This document shows positions 23,583 to 35,194 of a stretch of DNA of 64,000 bases, in pieces (position 1 is the stretch's first letter; every line of letters starts with the position of its first letter). The position numbers and the translations under genes are program-made. A model generated the notes under the pieces. That model worked only from the letters and a program-made list of their open reading frames with translations, was not told the DNA's origin and searched no databases. The stretch spans positions 18,692,301 to 18,756,300 of the forward strand of contig CM067062.1 in assembly GCA_033980235.1 (NCBI GenBank), written 5' to 3'. Source of the DNA: Diadema setosum. Its lineage: Eukaryota; Echinodermata; Echinoidea; Diadematoida; Diadematidae.

Positions 23583-23892
23583 TGCACATGTGTAGGTCAG
23601 TTGTATCACAGAACATCCTACCATATAAAAAATTTGCAATAAAACATAAAATATAAGAAGATATCACTATTTTTCTGACTAAACCATACCTGTAGACGGT
23701 TTAATCTAGAAACAAGTTTATCGTAACTATTGTAACAGTTTGTATATCTAATACTTAACATCGATTATACTGATTAACTTTTTTTACACTTGTTGTTTCT
23801 TTCCCCAACTCACTTCTTAGAACTACATATATTTTGAAGCACTAAAGCTGGGTTTTTGTTTCATCTGCAAATGGTAAACAATGCCTTTAAGG
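23583..23892 (+). mobile_element. 370-bp TTAAAGG-ended element, copy A (left end missing)
   Basis: Compared with 62710-63080, this copy starts inside the element (GCACATGTGTAGGTCAG) and runs through GTAGACGGTTTAATCTAG and AGCTGGGTTTTTGTTTCATC to the terminal CCTTTAAGG. The left ~55 bp are replaced by the SINE. Confidence 0.75.
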
Positions 23893-24287
23893 AAAATGAT
23901 AATGGAGAAATTCAATGGCCAAATCTTGATTTAACGATACGACGTAAATCTTATTGGAACCAACTAATAATACAAACAAAATAAAGAAACCAACATTGAT
24001 ACATACCTTGGGTCAAGTACAACACCGACTACATGTCTCGAGTGGCCATTTATTATGCTCACAGTTTTATTTTCTAAGACAATAAACAACTAGAAAGGAG
24101 TTTTAAGGATATAATTTACGTGGTAGCCGAAACTCGCATTATGACATCATCACTTCAACAGGTATGGAGTATTCGAGCCTTGCAGTGTTCCTGGCTGTTT
24201 AATTTCATTATGACTTTCTCTCAGACTTCAACATCTGGCCCTCAATTCTCTCTGCCAAACCGGACTCTCAGGCCCCATGGAAGACCA

Positions 24288-24447
24288 GGGCCCCATTTTA
24301 TAAAAGAAATTAGGATAACAACTCCTTGCTGGAATGGCAATTTCCAATAGCAACAGCCAATCAGGAAGCTTGATTCTTGTCGTTACCATGACAATTGCCA
24401 TTCCAGCAAGAGTTGCTATCATATAGACCTTTTATGAAATGGTCCCA
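24288..24447. mobile_element. Foldback MITE, GGGCCC-TTTYATAAAA family, copy 1
   Basis: The left arm (GGGCCCCATTTTATAAAAG, then TTGCTGGAATGGCAAT) is repeated inverted as the right arm, which reads GGGACCATTTCATAAAAG and TTGCTGGAATGGCAAT on the minus strand. The element is about 160 bp with a short centre. The sequence before it, CATGGAAGACCAG, also occurs in the SINE tail, so it may have inserted into a SINE fragment. Confidence 0.65.
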
Positions 24448-25797
24448 AGAAATGACAATCATTGTCATAACTTTTGATGACTATGTTTCCTTTGTTATTT
24501 TGTACAAAGCACCGTATCACACTTGTATTTGAATCTGTTTTTTTTTTTTTTTTTTAACACAGAGATAAAAATGACAACACAACTTTCATTAGGATTTCTG
24601 TTCATGGTGACATACTCGACGTCTTAATGGCAGGAAATTGACATTTTCACATCGCCAAGAAATCATAAGTCGTTCAACTTGTCCACCCAAGCAACTTCTT
24701 GAACATTCCACCGCGGTGACGAGCACATAGACAGGGGTAATTTACAACGTCTGGTGGAAAAAGAAACTTCATCCAGGCCCTGTCTTCTGCCATCAACTTC
24801 AGACGCGCACGTAAGCGGAACTTCGGATTTTCTCCTCGACTACCGATGTTGACATGAAGGGCTGAACATGAAACGCTTTTGTGAATGACCTTTTGAGAGA
24901 ATTCACACGAGGATACATTTTAAGAAATTTGCTGGAATAGATCCAACTTCCTGGCGCACGTCTCCCATTCCGACAAAAAGAAAAAGAAAAAGAAAAGAAA
25001 ATAAGTGCCGAAGTGACAAATGCAAGATACATATCTGATAAATCACCCCCGTGATTGGGCTCTGCTGGCAGAAGGCATTTCGTTCCGGCTTCGTACTTAT
25101 ATTACGGCGACATGTCAAGACGAAAGTGGTAGAAATCGCTGGAATAGAAGAAACGCCGTCACGCGTGAAATTCTCGCGATAATGCATATGAATGCAATGA
25201 ATTATGCCTCTTTATGCAATTCATCTGTCAGTATTACAACAGCCACACGATATTTTTTTTCTCTTTTTTTTTCTATGGAGGAGGTGTTCCAATAATGTTA
25301 GTTGCGATCACTATGCGACGTTTTGTGCGTGATGGTATGATGACTCAAAATTTGCTCAGATGCTATTTCGCAAGTATATCACAGTCCTGAATGACGTGTG
25401 CATTGATAAAAATCACGTTTCGATATCAAATAGACTAAACACTGCCAGCCCGTAATGATTGCAACAATCATTAAAGTATGCTAAGAACGATGACTACGAA
25501 TAAGAAGCGAAATGATATTTAGAAGATTAAGGAAAATGGTAAAAACGAGAGGATCTGTGCAAGGCGAGGGGATATACGAAGTAAAAATACTGCAAGATTT
25601 GTTAGACGGGTATTTCAGACGGTGTTAGAGATGAAGCTCTAAAGATAGATCGACGATAGAAAAATATATTTCGAGAAGACACGAAAGGGAGAGAGAAAAA
25701 AAAAATGAAGCCCAGAGTGAAGGACAAAAGTTAAAGTTATAGGAATAAGATGATTCAAGGTTAGTACTCACGAGGTAGAATAGTAAAGAGTGGGACT
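24448..25797. other. Unassigned DNA
   Basis: Ordinary AT-rich DNA with poly-T (about 24538-24555) and AAAAAG-rich patches. No gene or element was recognised. Confidence 0.4.
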
Positions 25798-25816
25798 CCC
25801 CCCCCCCCCCCCCCCC
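25798..25816. repeat. 19-base C run
   Basis: An uninterrupted C homopolymer, one of many G or C runs in the window. Confidence 0.95.
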
Positions 25817-26191
25817 GCCGTGAAAAATAAAGAAGTTCAAAAAAATTGAAGTGAATGAAAAGCTGATAGCTGCATGAGTAAGAAAAGTAGGTCGGAAGAG
25901 AAGACAACTGAGAGTTATCAAAAACAAAACAATGTTGACAGAAGAGATGAAAGCTGATCGAGGGGAAGATAGAAAAGTACACATGAAATCACGGGAAAAA
26001 TGAGAATATAGTTGGGTGAAAAGAGACGAAATCAAAAACGTTGCATAAACGTCCACCAACGTGGACTTCGAGGGTAGTATATTTTCTATGTCAATATTTC
26101 ACTGTTTGAGTGCTTTTCAGGGGTTGACGGATTGACCCAGCTTCATCAACTAACAAACAAACACGAAAAAAGGCAGAGACACAAACAGGGA

Positions 26192-26209
26192 TAGAGAGAG
26201 AGAGGGAGG

Positions 26210-26253
<44 letters not shown>

Positions 26254-26254
26254 A
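26192..26254. repeat. (GA)n microsatellite
   Basis: GA units with GGGA interruptions, followed by other purine-rich repeats to about 26500. The Ser-Leu ORFs on the minus strand are products of this tract. Confidence 0.93.
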
Positions 26255-26749
26255 AGCACGACAATTGGTAGCAGATAAATACATGTCTATGTCTATACAA
26301 GTAATTATAGACAGGCGGAGATTAAAAAAGAACAGAAAATGGTAGATATAAAAACAATAAAAGAGTGGCATATAGATAATGAGGGAGAGACAAATAGGAA
26401 GATAATAAGGCGTGGATGGATTGATAGATAGAGAAGGAAAGAGAAGAGAGAGGAGAGAGATATAGAGAAGGAGAGCGACAGACAGACAGACAGACGAAGA
26501 GAGACAGACAGTCCGCGTATTTTGTGAATCAAAGTCAGGAAGTCGTGAGAAATAGACCACGAAAGTTTACGTCCAGTAAACAAACACGGGAAGGGGGTCA
26601 GTGAAATATTTTAAAGCTCCGTAGCTTGCCGAGAACTGTCACTACTTGTCCACGTTTTATACTACAAAGTGAAGCTACGTGGATCTGACATTGACGAGAA
26701 AGACTCTATGCGAAGTACACACAATGAAGCGTTAAAGTGGGTACCTCCA

Positions 26750-26921
26750 CTTTTTTTTGGCAGAATGTATAAATATGTCTGTATGAAAAATGCCTAAAGT
26801 TGTAATGATTATTGACAAATGTTATCCTTTGCTATCTATGTATCATTCCTTCAAACGTATGTCGAATCTATATTTTTTGTACATTCTGTTGAAAGAAGTG
26901 AAAATAAAACCTTTGAATTTG
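26750..26921 (+). mobile_element. Probable LINE 3' tail
   Basis: An AT-rich segment ending GAAGTGAAAATAAAACCTTT and GAATTTGAA. It resembles the tail at about 14890-14957 and abuts copy B of the 370-bp element. Confidence 0.45.
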
Positions 26922-27279
26922 AAAGGCATTATTTACCATTTGCAGATGAAACAAAAAACCAACTATAGTGCTTTAAAATAGTCCTAAAATGTGAGTTAGG
27001 GATAGAAACAACCACTGTAACAATTTCATTCATTATAATCAATGTAAATATTGTTAGATATACAAAATGTGAACAATAGTTATAGTGAAATTGTTTCTAG
27101 ACTAAACCGTCTACAGTTATGGTTTAGTGAGAAGAATAGTGATATCTCCTTTTACGCTTTATTGCGAAACATCTATATGGGCTGTTTTGCGATATAACTG
27201 ACCTACACATATGCACCGAATGTGACATCTGGAACATTTTTAAAATCACTGTTCCCAATGGTGAACAATATCTTTAAAG
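26921..27279 (-). mobile_element. 370-bp TTAAAGG-ended element, copy B
   Basis: On the minus strand it runs from CTTTAAAG and CAATGGGAACAGTGATTTTAA to the Met-Asp-like GATGAAACAAAAA box and TTTACCATTTGCAGATG in reverse order relative to copy C at 62710-63080. It is full length but diverged, and two small internal changes distinguish it from copies A and C. Confidence 0.75.
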
Positions 27280-27662
27280 TGTGGGGGGGGGGGGGGCTAC
27301 ATTGAGGACAATTCTTGGTAAAGAACAGGGAATTCATCTCAGTATATGAATATATTGTAGCTCTCTACGATCCCTCTTGTGGTAGGTATAATAGGGCATG
27401 GGTATCTTATAGTGTGTGTTTTTTTCTTTAACTTGAACAACCATCTAGGATTAGATGTGTCACTTTAAGGAACTACCATCATAGTGATGTGACTATTAGT
27501 TCGAGTCCACTAGACTCATACGTTGCCAAAATTAATCAAGTTTAGCGACAGCCGAGACAGAAGGAGATTTTTCAAGCAGGCAGTGTTGCAGTCGGCCTGA
27601 TCACATGACATCTCGGGTCGAAATAGTTTGCTCATGAGGGAATGCTTTGAGAAGAGAAGTAT

Positions 27663-28183
27663 CACTGTAAAAACATCGGTGTTAGATTTAACACCAAACT
27701 AACACCGATCAAACTTCAATAAAGGACCACACCCACAGGTGTTAAAAATGCACTGTGATGGTATTGAAAAGTGTTCACCTGACACTTCGTGGTGTTAATT
27801 TGACACTGTACCTGGTGTTATTTTGACACTGTACTGGTGTCAATTCAAAAATGACACCACATGGCGTTGCTTTGATATTTGCTGGTGTTAATATCAATGG
27901 TTTAACACCCGTCCAGCTTCAATAAGGGACCATACCAGCTGGTGTTACTTTGGTGTAAATTTATTTTCACATTTTTTCAAAAATGTAGTATTTTAATGTA
28001 AAATTCTTGATCGTCTTGTTTAAATAAAATATCAACAAGAAGTGCAGTTACTAAGAAACTCTTCAAAAAACAGTTTAAAATTTGGAAATGACACCCGTAG
28101 GTGTTAATTTAACACCATAAATGAGCACCGAAAATTTAACACCAGCTCGGTGTTCACTGTTTAACACCGGACTTTTTGCAGTG
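27663..28183. mobile_element. Nonautonomous DNA element with CACTGTAAAAA / TTTTTGCAGTG ends
   Basis: The element is 521 bp, bounded by CACTGTAAAAAC and CTTTTTGCAGTG. GGTGTTA and TAACACC motifs are scattered throughout, some as inverted pairs near the ends (CGGTGTTAGATTTAACACC, TAACACCGG). There is no ORF. Terminal CACTG fits the CACTA/EnSpm-like group of cut-and-paste transposons (established for that group; the assignment here is inference). No clear target-site duplication was seen. Confidence 0.65.
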
Positions 28184-28825
28184 TAATAGAGGCAACAGGC
28201 CATCAAAATTTGAGCAAACTGGGCTGAGAACGCTCCGACCATTTTAACCTTAGTTTAACAAGGCCGCCCATTGGCCCCACCGAGAGTTTTCGTCTTTGTC
28301 ACGTGACTTGGCGTTGATTGTACACTAAGCATGTATCAAGAAATCTCCTTTGTGTTTCCGAAATGTGTAATTACAAAATGTCTGTGGTGGTGTTGGTTGT
28401 TGAAATACAAAGTGCTATATCAAGAATGTGAAACGGATGGGTGATCGAGCAAAAGATAAAAAAGAAACAATGAAAAAAAAAAACAACAACACTGAACTGT
28501 TCTGGGCAAATTATGTCGCAGTTGCTTGAAGAAGACAAAATGTTTTTAAGTGTACCTGTAAAAGATAATATGCGCGCGTGAGTGTGTGTATGTGTGTGAA
28601 TGAAGGGGTCGTACAGCGGTCTTAACCGGATGATTTTTCTTTCAAAACTAGAAATGAAAATTATGTCAAGAGATGGGAAATGCTCTGCTGTTCATTGAGA
28701 CGCGGTGAACTTTGATACAAAGACATTGGATGACGCATTTCGGTCGAGTACGTCCTGATGTCTACACCAATGGCTATATTTTACTGCGCACCTGGAATCG
28801 ACCAGAGCCTTTGATGTGACAGGCT

Positions 28826-29476
28826 ATGAGGGAAGAGGAGGATGGTAGATGCGGGAGAGGGGTACAGGGGGTGAGGGAAGAGGAGGGTGAGAGGGGTGCA
28901 GGGGGTGAGGGAAGAGGAGGGTGAGAGGGGTGCAGGGGATGAGGGAAGAGGAGGGTGAGAGGGGTGCAGGATATGAGGGAAGAGGAGGGTGAGAGGGGTG
29001 CAGGGGTGAGGGAAGAGGAGGGTGAGAGGGGTGCAGGGGATGAGGGAAGAGGAGGGTGAGAGGGGTGCAGGATGTGAGGGAAGAGGAGGGTGAGAGGGGT
29101 GCAGGATGTGAGGGAAGAGGAGGGTGAGAGGGGTGCAGGATGTGAGGGAAGAGGAGGGTGAGAGGGGTGCAGGGGGGTGAGGGAAGAGGAGGGTGAGAGG
29201 GGTGCAGGGGATGAGGGAAGAGGAGGATGGTAGATGCGGGAAAGGGGTGCAGGATATGAGGGAAGAGGAGGGTGAGAGGGGTGCAGGGGATGAGAGAAGA
29301 GGAGGGTGAGAGGGGTACAGGGGGGTGAGGGAAGAGGAGGGTGAGAGGGGTGCAGGGGGTGAGGGAAGAGGAGGGTGGGAGGGGGGCAGGGGGATGAGGG
29401 AAGAGGAGGGTGAGAGGGGTGCATGGGATGAGAGAAGAGGAGGATGATAGATGCGGGAGAGGGGTGCAGGGGGTGA
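28826..29476. repeat. GA-rich minisatellite, ~34-bp unit, about 19 copies
   Basis: The unit is close to GAGGAGGGTGAGAGGGGTGC followed by AGGGGATGAGGGAA. Variant units carry GGATGGTAGATGCGGG. On the minus strand the absence of A makes stops rare, giving a 216-codon Pro/Ser/Leu ORF. Because 34 is not a multiple of 3, the frame rotates, so this is not a protein repeat. Confidence 0.95.
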
Positions 29477-29574
29477 TTTTGGCGGCAGTCTAGTGGACTT
29501 AAGCTGACGACAATGCTGACAGATAGACTTCTAAAGTGACCTCGTTGTCAAAAGCGGTTTTTCGCGCGTTTCAG

Positions 29575-29700
29575 CAACGTCGAACTGTCAGCACGTATAT
29601 CAAAGCACAGGCTGTCACAATCGATGTAATCCATCAGAACCTCTTGTTTGGCGATATACTAACCCTTTTAGAACCACTATCGGGATGTTACTTTATGCAA
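29575..29700 (+). CDS. Possible internal exon of unknown gene
   Basis: A 126-bp open segment (42 codons, phase 0 at both ends) lies between the acceptor TTTTTCGCGCGTTTCAG and the donor CAA|GTAAGT. It starts QRRTVSTYIKAQ and contains FGDILTLLEPLSGCYFMQ. Both splice sites are strong and the base composition is closer to coding than the flanks. I recognise no family and see no partner exon. It lies upstream of SBSPON on the opposite strand. A chance arrangement cannot be excluded. Confidence 0.25.
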
Positions 29701-30154
29701 GTAAGTCGTAAGCGGTTGCAAAAGACCGTAATCAGTACGAGATATTTTGATATTGTCAAAATGTGTGCTTGTGTGTGTTAACTTTCTATGTTTAATCATT
29801 GGGCATGGTGGTACGACAGTGTTATCACCTAATTCAATGGTCTTTTTTTTAAGGTACGAACATCTTCCTCTAGAGTATTAAACAATATCATTTGGATTGA
29901 TATATTGTGCATTAGTGTGTCACATTTTGACCAATGAAAATCAATCTATTTAACCCTTTGTGTGTTTTGAGTGCTGACTGCCAGAGAAAACACCATAGAA
30001 TTGTACAATCTCTCCAAATCCCTGACAAAGAAAGGAATCGTAACAACAAATTTCTTTAGTGGTGAGATTCCTCAGTTTGTCTCCCTCTACAAATTAAATT
30101 TGTTAAGATCGCAACTGCTGATCTTTAAATCAACAAACACGTCGGAAAGAAGGA

Positions 30155-30241
30155 GCCAGTGGGACTCGAACCTGTCATCTATACTGCTTTCCGGGCAGCG
30201 ACACTACCCATGCTACCACCAGGCTGTCCCTGGTTGCCGGT
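30155..30241 (-). mobile_element. tRNA-like SINE head
   Basis: The minus strand reads TGGTGGTAGCATGGGTAGTG (A-box-like) and later ACAGGTTCGAGTCCCACTGG (good B box), spaced as in a tRNA. No proper acceptor stem closes, so a SINE is likelier than a functional tRNA. No conserved SINE tail was seen after it. Confidence 0.5.
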
Positions 30242-30245
30242 AGTG

Positions 30246-31163
30246 ATACGATGAACATGGAACAAATACCCAAGCTCCAAAATTCCGACATTGTTATGTT
30301 AAGTAGTCCAGGGCGTACAATGTATACAGAATGAAAGATATGTATTTGCAGAGGGAGAAAAATTGAAGAAACTCACACCTGAACCTTCACCCCTCTGTAT
30401 GATATCTTTCTTTCACTTAACAAAAATCTTCTCTTTTATCAGGAGTGTGTATAACAGACTAACATAAATGCCGAGAATTTCTATCTATGGTATAATATGC
30501 CATGGTTGAAAAGTGTTCATTATAGACAGAAGAGATTGATACCCCGTACTCGATGAAGATTCATGTTTAAACGGACGCGTGGTGACCCCTAAATTCTGCC
30601 CTACCGATGAATGCTACTAAGTCTTATCCTAATCTAGTTGTAAAGTCGATTACTTTACCATGAAAAGGATCTTGACATTATCATGGCCACATGTCATATG
30701 ACCTATACAAGTCCAATTCTGTCCACTCAGTATTTCTGGAACGATCAAGATTTCTCTCTCTCTCTCTTTGTCATTTGAGATAATCGCAGACATCACGAAA
30801 TTGATACAAGATCACAACCCTTAACCCTGAATTTCATAGCTTCAAGACAGAAGGAAACATCAAACGCCCGAGGGCAAACGTTAGCAGTGTATGATGATGA
30901 TGGCGACAGCAGCTGCACGAAGTTTAAAGGTACAATTGCATGAATTATGACAGTATGGCATTGAACAAGGTTCCTGTTACATGTAGTACTTCGATTTCTT
31001 CCTTTCGTCCCGAACATCTCTGCCACAGAAGGCTGCAAACGTTTTGGCGGATATTGTAGTCTCAGCAATTTGATGCACAGTCCGTCAGGAAATTTAGTAC
31101 AATTCAGTGGTGAAATTCAGGGTTGGGAATTGACCTAATAATATCATGGGCAAAATTGTATTT
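30246..31163. other. Unassigned DNA
   Basis: AT-rich with a short (CT)n at about 30752-30768. Nothing else was recognised. Confidence 0.4.
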
Positions 31164-31465
31164 AGAGGTTTTTGAGGGGGGGTATTTCAATGGTTATCAG
31201 ATACGTGAGTATGTTGTTAGATCCTGGCGGTAAGTGATACATCATCCTACATCATATTGTAATCCTAATATTCCTGGTTTTCTTATCGGAAAGATTAATA
31301 GTTAAACGAGTTATTATGGTCAGAGGTTTTTGAGGGGGTTTATTTTCATGGTTTATCAGATAATGTCAATATGTTGTTGGATCCTGGCTGTAAGTCATCC
31401 TACATCATGTAATCATATATTCCTGGTTATCTTATCAGAAAGGTAGTTGAATAGTTTATCGAGTA
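31164..31465. repeat. Diverged tandem duplication, ~158-bp unit, two copies
   Basis: Copy 1 from 31164 and copy 2 from 31322 both begin AGAGGTTTTTGAGGGGG and share TGTTGTTRGATCCTGGC, CATCCTACATCAT, ATATTCCTGGTT and CTTATCRGAAAG. They differ by small gaps and substitutions. Confidence 0.75.
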
Positions 31466-31537
31466 AAGAATCACCGCAATCTTCATATCGTGTAATATGA
31501 TTTTATTTTTCTGTTTGTATTTTATGCTGAAATGCCA

Positions 31538-31672
31538 AATAATAAATAAATAAATGAATGAATAAATAAATAAATAAAGAAATACATAAAGAAATAAATA
31601 AATGATAAATAAATAAATAATAATAACAACAATAATAGTAATAGTAATGATGATAATAATAAAAATAGAACT
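31538..31672. repeat. (AATA)n degenerate microsatellite
   Basis: AATA/AATG/AAAG units followed by (AATAGT)-like units. Confidence 0.9.
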
Positions 31673-32834
31673 GATTGAAAGAGGATAGAATGGCGGCGGG
31701 TAGATATCTTTCAAGACGTTTGTACTTCTGCTCGAAGAGTCTTATAGGATCCTAGAAGGTATGCTTGTCGGTGTGACCCAAGTCTCCCCTCACAAATACC
31801 AATTTGATATGATTTATGATGACAATAATAGCACGACGAGTGTGTTGTGTCACAAACCCTGTCATCTCATTTTCCTCTCTTTTTTCTACTGTTTTTTTTT
31901 TCTCTCTCAAGGCGTGTTGAAGTCTCTCAGACATGGGTAAAATTTATTCATATCCATGAATGCGAGTTGGCAACACGGTTCAGCATCATTCAACGATGAT
32001 GATCATAATTATTAACGCATATCAGATTGCAGTTACTATGGCGCTATTTGCAGATGATCAATTTCATTGAAACTTCACGTTACTTTCATTCATGTCCTAC
32101 AGTTACGTATATTACTCTGCACGTATAGTGACCCTTTCACATCTAATCACGTGATATTTTCTTGTGCACCTTTGCGTCGTTTTTTTAATGATTTTTTTTT
32201 TTAAATTTCCTTCCTCTTGACATGCATTCGATAGACGAAATGATAATATATTCACAAAATGATTACATCATACAACACAGGAAACCAAAATACCTCATCA
32301 AATTTTCATCGAAGACAGCCCTTCATTGTTTACTCAATTCAATGTTTTCCCTCAATCATCAAAAACAAAACATCAATATTATACCCCCATAAATCGAATC
32401 ATTCATTACACTTTCAACTTATAGATAAACACTCACAACCGACTCAAAAAGACAAAAAAAAAAAAAAACTTTACCCTCTACACAAGAGTAGTTTCGTTGC
32501 GTGGGTCTGGACCCACTGTGCTGCCCTCCAAACGCTGATTCGAACTCCTTACCTCATTCCATCTCTAATTAAATGTGGACTGGTATCACGTGCTTTTCAT
32601 AGCTTGACAAGAAGGAATTCAATGTACAAGTCTTATAAATGAACACAACCAAAAATATTGTACTACATACTCCACTTAAAAGTATGTTTGTCGATGCTCT
32701 AAGTGACTACCCAACAATTTTGTGGTGCAGCTATTCGTGTTATAGAGTAGGATACACAATTATTGTCTCATCCAGAAACATATCATTCCGTACCTGAAGA
32801 ACATAAAGGGGTAAAAATAAGAATAATACTCGTT

Positions 32835-33045
32835 TGCTCTCCAATTCGACCGCCGATTTCGTGAGGTCCGTCGACGGATCAGAAGTCGCCCGGTGCTCGT
32901 CCCACCGACTGAGTTACGACGAATTTCACACCCAAGGGCCAGAGAGTCGTATCTGAGTGCGAGCGATTTATCACGCGCATTGACGTTGACATATACCACG
33001 CCAGGTTTGACGACATCCGTTCGGTTCGACTCATACAAAATACCA
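32835..33045 (-). other. CpG-rich segment open in two minus frames, unknown
   Basis: About 200 bp has far more CpG than its surroundings, like the SBSPON exons. Two overlapping minus frames are open (92 and 82 codons including flanks). One contains SLALRYDSLALGCEIRRN and ends before CTTCAG|GTACGG, which could be a donor or an acceptor. It also contains ACTCAGTCGGTGGGACGAGC, similar to a tRNA D-arm, so a SINE origin is an alternative. No family was recognised. Confidence 0.25.
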
Positions 33046-33560
33046 ACCCTCCTTCGATAACTCTACATGCAGTATCAAGAGTTTCACTGCAAAACGAGTT
33101 AATTCCATTCATGTCGATTTGAGGCATTTGCGATTAAACCTACTAAAAACATCGGGAATATAGTAAGAAAATATGGGATATGTTTAATCACAACTCCAAA
33201 AATATTCCTTGTCAGGCAACAAGTGAGGTATCATCGGAAAGGTTTTGCTTTGTTCTATCTGATGACTGACTTATCTCAAAATGTTTAAAAATGGCGCTTA
33301 ATCTGTTTTGCCATGGATCAAACTCTTCATATAATTATGTCATCTGACAGAAGCGAAGCTGATGTTTCAATTGATTGTATTTAGAAATCTATATACCACG
33401 GTTTGGCTCTGTAAGAATGTTAACGCGTGTGCATTTACTTCAGTGTTGATCTTCTGGCAAACAAGCAAGCTTGACAAAAGCACAATGAAATAATGTTAGC
33501 AATCCATCTATTGATCCATCTATTTATGAAGTCATTCGAATTCAGTCATTCAATCCTTTC

Positions 33561-33725
33561 TTATTCATTTATTCACTCGATCACTTATTCATTCATTCAT
33601 CCATTCATTCATTCATTCACTCACTCGCTCATTCATGATTCATTCATTCATTCATTCATTCATCCATTCATTTATTCATTAATTCATTCATTCATTCATC
33701 CATTCATTCAATTAATCATTCGTCC
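33561..33725. repeat. (ATTC)n tetranucleotide microsatellite
   Basis: About 40 ATTC/ATCC units with interruptions. The His-Ser-Phe-Ile ORF is its translation. Confidence 0.93.
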
Positions 33726-35016
33726 ATTCACTGCGTTTGATTCTTCTCATATGATTCATATCACCAGGGGGTGTAACTCAAAGTGAACTGCACTATAAAG
33801 ATAACACAAAATCGACTTGTTGAGGATGACAAGTTTTGACTGTCGCAAACAAGTTTTATTCTCCTCCTGTCGAGTAAGGTTTTAAACTGACTTACCAATG
33901 ATTCATGGAAGAATGAATGCTGGTAGACGGAATATCAATGGCATGTCGTTTTAAATAAACATCCACTTAATCATTTGGAATTCCTTTCATAATCTGACGA
34001 TAATTTTTGACGACAGAATGTGGGTGGCAGTCATAAGGATCCACGGGATATGCGTGATATGGCAAGAAAGCTTGTCACTGTATCACAAATCAAAGAACCC
34101 TTTAACTTGAATAGATATGTATGAAAAACACTTACACACAATCTATAATTCATTGTAAGTACACATACTCCCGTAGAGACTGGGCGCCATTATATATACA
34201 AAAGACAAAAATGATGAGCAAAGAAGCAAATGATAGATTATGTTAGAAATTTTGTCAGAAATTTGTTTCGTTATATCCTCGCACTTTTCTCCAGTGATTG
34301 TGGCCTTTATTAGGGTAGCATCAATTACATGACGGACAGACAATCTATAGGAAACCTTTTAGTGTACCAGATATTTGACATTCTGCGTTTTGACTTCATT
34401 AAGGCATGATGCAAGAAGGTCTCGCACAAAATATCGAGGCTTGAGATTTGTTTGAACCATCAGACTGCGAACTCACACTCCCACAAATCACCTCAATCAT
34501 GTTTAGCCACTTGGCATTACTTCGATGGTGTAAGTTACACTCAATATTGACACGACGGATCAGACTCCTGAAAGACTTTTGTTTACATTTATTTCCTTCT
34601 ATATATACTTTTTTTTTTCTTCCAAAGAGTTGGGGGAGTTGTCGCCTTATGCCACTTTGAAGCGTGATATTTTGTTTCCGCTGCACTTTATCGAACACGC
34701 TCTGCGATAGCGCACCGTCTATCTGTGACACAGCTCTTTGCATCCCGTCGCCATGGTAACACATCATGTCAGTCACCTCCAATTCTGGGTAACGAGTGAA
34801 TAAACAGGAATGGCTCCTTCCAGTCACCTTCAGCTCTTCATGTGCGTGAGTGCGCACTGACTGAGAGATGGAGAGATTTTTTCCCTTTCTTTAACTCACC
34901 ATAAGAACGAGGGGGGGGGGGGGAGAGAAGGAGATAGCAGTAATGAGAACAAGAGAAGGAATAATATAGGATAGAGAAACCATAATCACGAAAAAATATA
35001 CGATAATTAACGTCTG
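33726..35016. other. Unassigned DNA with one long minus ORF
   Basis: A 152-codon minus frame (34857-34399) has mixed composition, fewer low-complexity runs than other ORFs here, and the stretch VFDKVQRKQNITLQSG. No family was recognised, and no splice sites or start were proven. A G run lies at about 34911-34923. Confidence 0.25.
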
Positions 35017-35092
35017 TTGAGAATGAGAAGGGCGTTAAGTGGTCTTGAACACTATGGGTTTAGTGGCAACTTCACGCCCTTATCATTCTCAA
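35017..35092. repeat. Imperfect 76-bp hairpin
   Basis: TTGAGAATGAGAAGGGCGTT is repeated inverted near 35073-35092, with a few mismatches and a loop of about 25 bases. Outer bases (GTCTG / CCGAC) nearly continue the pairing. Confidence 0.6.
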
Positions 35093-35194
35093 CCGACTTT
35101 TAGTAACTATACGGTATCTTTAATCAGTGTAGCCTCTAGCACAGTTTTTTGCCGCTGCTCTATAGATTACTATAAAACTATTACCCTATAGTGC

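Noticed and set aside
25440..25490. Asp-Cys-Cys codons on the minus strand as a somatomedin-B exon
   Set aside because: The frame is very short, lacks the other cysteines, and comes from a small TGATTG/CAATCA palindrome.
28774..29424. 216-codon Pro/Ser-rich minus ORF
   Set aside because: It is produced by a 34-bp purine-rich minisatellite. The unit is not a multiple of 3 and the frame stays open only because stops need A residues that this strand lacks.
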